Assembly (NCBI RefSeq): GCF_963666195.1
Contig: NZ_OY762653.1
Location: forward strand, 620,001-684,000
From: Trichococcus shcherbakoviae
Lineage (GTDB): Bacteria > Bacillota > Bacilli > Lactobacillales > Aerococcaceae
DNA length: 64,000 nucleotides
Direction of reading: 5' to 3'
In this document: positions 62,473-64,000 of the stretch, in pieces
How positions within the stretch are numbered: the stretch's first letter is position 1
How the letters are laid out: each line of letters starts with the position of its first letter
Translations under genes and position numbers: made by a program
The notes under the pieces: model-generated
Told to the model about the DNA's origin: nothing
What the model saw: the letters and a program-made list of their open reading frames with translations, nothing else
The model's database searches: none

Positions 62473-63320
62473 CCGCGCTTCACCGCCTTATCCGAACCGG
62501 CGCGTTTTCCAATCGCCTTTAATTGTTGCGCACGTTTATTGTGCCCGTATTGTTGAATGAAATAGTAGCCCAAGACCAACAGCAGCGTGAACAGGAACAT
62601 CAGCGCACTGAGCGCATTGATTTCCAGGCTGACACCACGGCGGGCCCGCGAATAGATTTCCACCGCCAAAGTGGTGAAGCCGTTCCCCGTCACGAAAAAG
62701 GTAACCGCAAAATCATCCAAGGAATAGGTGAAGGCCATGAAGAAACCGCTCAGGATCCCTGGAGTGATACTCGGGATCAGGATTCTGCTGAACACTTGGC
62801 CAGAGCTGGCGCCCAGATCCTGGGCCGCACTGATCATCGAATCGTTCATCTCATAAAGCTTCGGCAGTACCATCAGCACGACGATCGGAATCGAAAAAGC
62901 GATGTGCGACAGCAGCACTGAAGAGAATCCCAGCGAAAAGCCGAGCAACGTGAAAAGGATCAACAGGCTCGCCCCGATGATGACGTCAGGGGAAACCATC
63001 AACACGTTGTTCAGACTCAGAAGCGCATTTTTGGTGCTGCGTTTTTTTGTGTAATAAATGAAGATTGCACCCATCGTACCGATTGCAGTTGCGCTGAGGG
63101 CCGAAAGCAAGGCAACTAAAAATGTGTTCAAAACGATACCGATCAAGCGCGTGTCCTCAAAGACAGCTTGGTAATGCTCCCATGTAAACCCAGTGAAGGA
63201 ATTCATGGTACCGCCGGCATTGAACGAATAAAAAATCAGATAAAAAATCGGCAGGTACAGCAAGGCGAAAACAAGCGCAAGGAACGCATTGTTCCACTTC
63301 GTGTTGGCTGTTGTCTTCAT
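62469..63320 (-). CDS. potC: Spermidine/putrescine ABC transporter permease PotC
   Basis: 283 residues, about six membrane segments, a binding-protein-dependent permease. FYSFNAGGTMNSFTGFTWEHY, the EAA-like loop AAQDLGASSGQVFSRILIPSI (cytoplasmic contact with the ATPase) and FMAFTYSLDDFAVTFFVTG match PotC. It overlaps potB by 4 bases and potD by 4, so all three are coupled. The C-terminus is strongly basic (NKRAQQLKAIGKRAGSDKAV). Confidence 0.95.
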   Translation of the reverse strand: MKTTANTKWNNAFLALVFALLYLPIFYLIFYSFNAGGTMNSFTGFTWEHYQAVFEDTRLIGIVLNTFLVALLSALSATAIGTMGAIFIYYTKKRSTKNALLSLNNVLMVSPDVIIGASLLILFTLLGFSLGFSSVLLSHIAFSIPIVVLMVLPKLYEMNDSMISAAQDLGASSGQVFSRILIPSITPGILSGFFMAFTYSLDDFAVTFFVTGNGFTTLAVEIYSRARRGVSLEINALSALMFLFTLLLVLGYYFIQQYGHNKRAQQLKAIGKRAGSDKAVKRG

Positions 63321-64000
63321 TTAGCTCCCCTGCCTTTCTTCCTTTTGTCACTCGTCAGGGACATGATGGCAATCATGCTGATGATCAGAATGACGCCGAT
63401 CGTCGATCCCATCCCCCAGTTCTGGGTGACGAGAAAATGCTGCTCAACTGCGGTTCCCAGCGTGATTACCCGGTTTCCGCCGATCAGACGCGTCAGCATG
63501 AACAGCGACAACGACGGAATGAAGACGGCCTGAAAGCCACTGCGCACGCCGCTCATCGTCAAAGGAAAGATGACCCGAGTCAACGTCTGCATCCTTGTCG
63601 CACCCAAGTCCTCGCTTGCTACGATCAAGGACGGGTTCAGCTCTTCGATCGAATTGAAGATTGGCAGTATCATAAAAGGCAGCTCGATGTAGGCCGCCAC
63701 GAAAATGAAACTGAAGTCCGTGAACAGGATCTGTTGGGGACTTATGCCCATGAAGCCAAGGAATTGATTGACCGTACCACTCTGACTGAACAAACCGATG
63801 AAGGCATAGGCCTTCAGCAAGAGATTGATCCATGTCGGCAGAATGATTAAGGACAGCCAAAGTTGCTTGTGCTGCGTCCGGCTCAGGAACAGCGCCGTCG
63901 GGTAACTGATCAGGAAAGTCACGAGGGTGATGATGAACGCATAAAGGAACGAATTCATGGTCATCCGCAGATAATTTCCCGAGCTGAAATAGGTCGCGTA
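63317..64000 (-). CDS. potB: Spermidine/putrescine ABC transporter permease PotB, cut by the right edge
   Basis: The frame is open from 64000 to the stop at 63317 (227 residues seen); an ATG at 63964 is internal, since YATYFSSGNYLRMTMNSFLY reads on without a break in front of it. Membrane segments follow, with ASEDLGATRMQTLTRVIFPL as the EAA-type loop, YIELPFMILPIFNSIEEL, and GGNRVITLGTAVEQHFLVTQ. It pairs with PotC to form the polyamine channel. The ATPase gene potA is expected just outside the window. The stop overlaps potC by 4 bases. Confidence 0.93.
   Translation of the reverse strand, partial: YATYFSSGNYLRMTMNSFLYAFIITLVTFLISYPTALFLSRTQHKQLWLSLIILPTWINLLLKAYAFIGLFSQSGTVNQFLGFMGISPQQILFTDFSFIFVAAYIELPFMILPIFNSIEELNPSLIVASEDLGATRMQTLTRVIFPLTMSGVRSGFQAVFIPSLSLFMLTRLIGGNRVITLGTAVEQHFLVTQNWGMGSTIGVILIISMIAIMSLTSDKRKKGRGAK

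Noticed and set aside
63317-63964. potB starting at ATG 63964
   Set aside because: The frame continues upstream to the window edge with PotB-like sequence; the ATG is internal.

Overview
The window reads as a chromosomal segment of a low-to-mid GC Gram-positive bacterium of the order Lactobacillales. Evidence for this is the strong Shine-Dalgarno sites (AGGAGG type), frequent TTG/GTG starts, lipoprotein signal peptides, a kinase-type mevalonate operon (mvk-mvaD-pmk-fni), a type 2 IPP isomerase, two-subunit glycine dehydrogenase and a Bacillus-type SpeA. The combination of GOGAT, pyruvate carboxylase and the full glycine cleavage system in such a background suggests a Carnobacteriaceae member, perhaps Trichococcus. 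The genus is an inference; no database was consulted.

Layout. 1-840: the 5' part of an IS110-family transposase on the minus strand, with its structured upstream non-coding end. 890-4372: phosphatase-tex-sprT operon (minus). 4588-9218: NCS2 purine permease, then a P-type cation ATPase behind a yybP-ykoY Mn2+ riboswitch. 9297-10380: gene debris (short NERD-like protein, frameshifted SRPBCC gene) and a long hairpin. 10390-13538: glutathione reductase with a putative cysteine-peptidase-like protein, and a two-gene chromate-type transporter. 13786-19451: DedA, a HesB-like protein, and the gcvT-gcvH-gcvPA-gcvPB operon. 19643-26462: pyruvate carboxylase, thioesterase, Nudix hydrolase, YjbQ, and a tocopherol-cyclase-like protein. 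26840-34970: an unrecognised membrane protein and gltB-gltD. 35205-37967: speA-speB (arginine to agmatine to putrescine) behind a structured leader. 38281-41948: PutP, PadR-DUF2812 pair, alpha/beta hydrolase. 42079-44752: Mn/Zn ABC importer with a DtxR/MntR-type operator. 44802-47433: coaA-guaA. 47726-52037: mevalonate operon. 52122-53523: TrpX-type binding protein behind an apparent leader-peptide attenuator. 53574-55467: azlCD and an MgtC-family protein. 55686-57798: rpiA-pdp. 58088-59725: sdaAB-sdaAA. 60155-64000: ridA, a lipoprotein, and potB-potC-potD, with potB cut by the window edge.

How the genes fit together. Nitrogen and one-carbon flow is prominent: GOGAT, glycine cleavage, serine dehydratase, RidA (which detoxifies the enamines/imines made by serine dehydratase), arginine decarboxylation, polyamine uptake, and proline and branched-chain amino acid transport. 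Manganese has both an importer with a repressor-type operator and an exporter with a Mn-sensing riboswitch.

The most notable non-coding content: (1) a leader-peptide/attenuator structure ahead of the TrpX-type gene; (2) a riboswitch-like leader ahead of speA that I do not recognise; (3) two long 3'-end hairpins (23241-23354 and 55472-55587) with the same loop sequence and compensatory changes in their stems; (4) five intergenic arrays of about 26-27-nt hairpins repeated every 50-52 bp, in two sequence families; (5) the IS110 non-coding end, a probable bridge RNA source.
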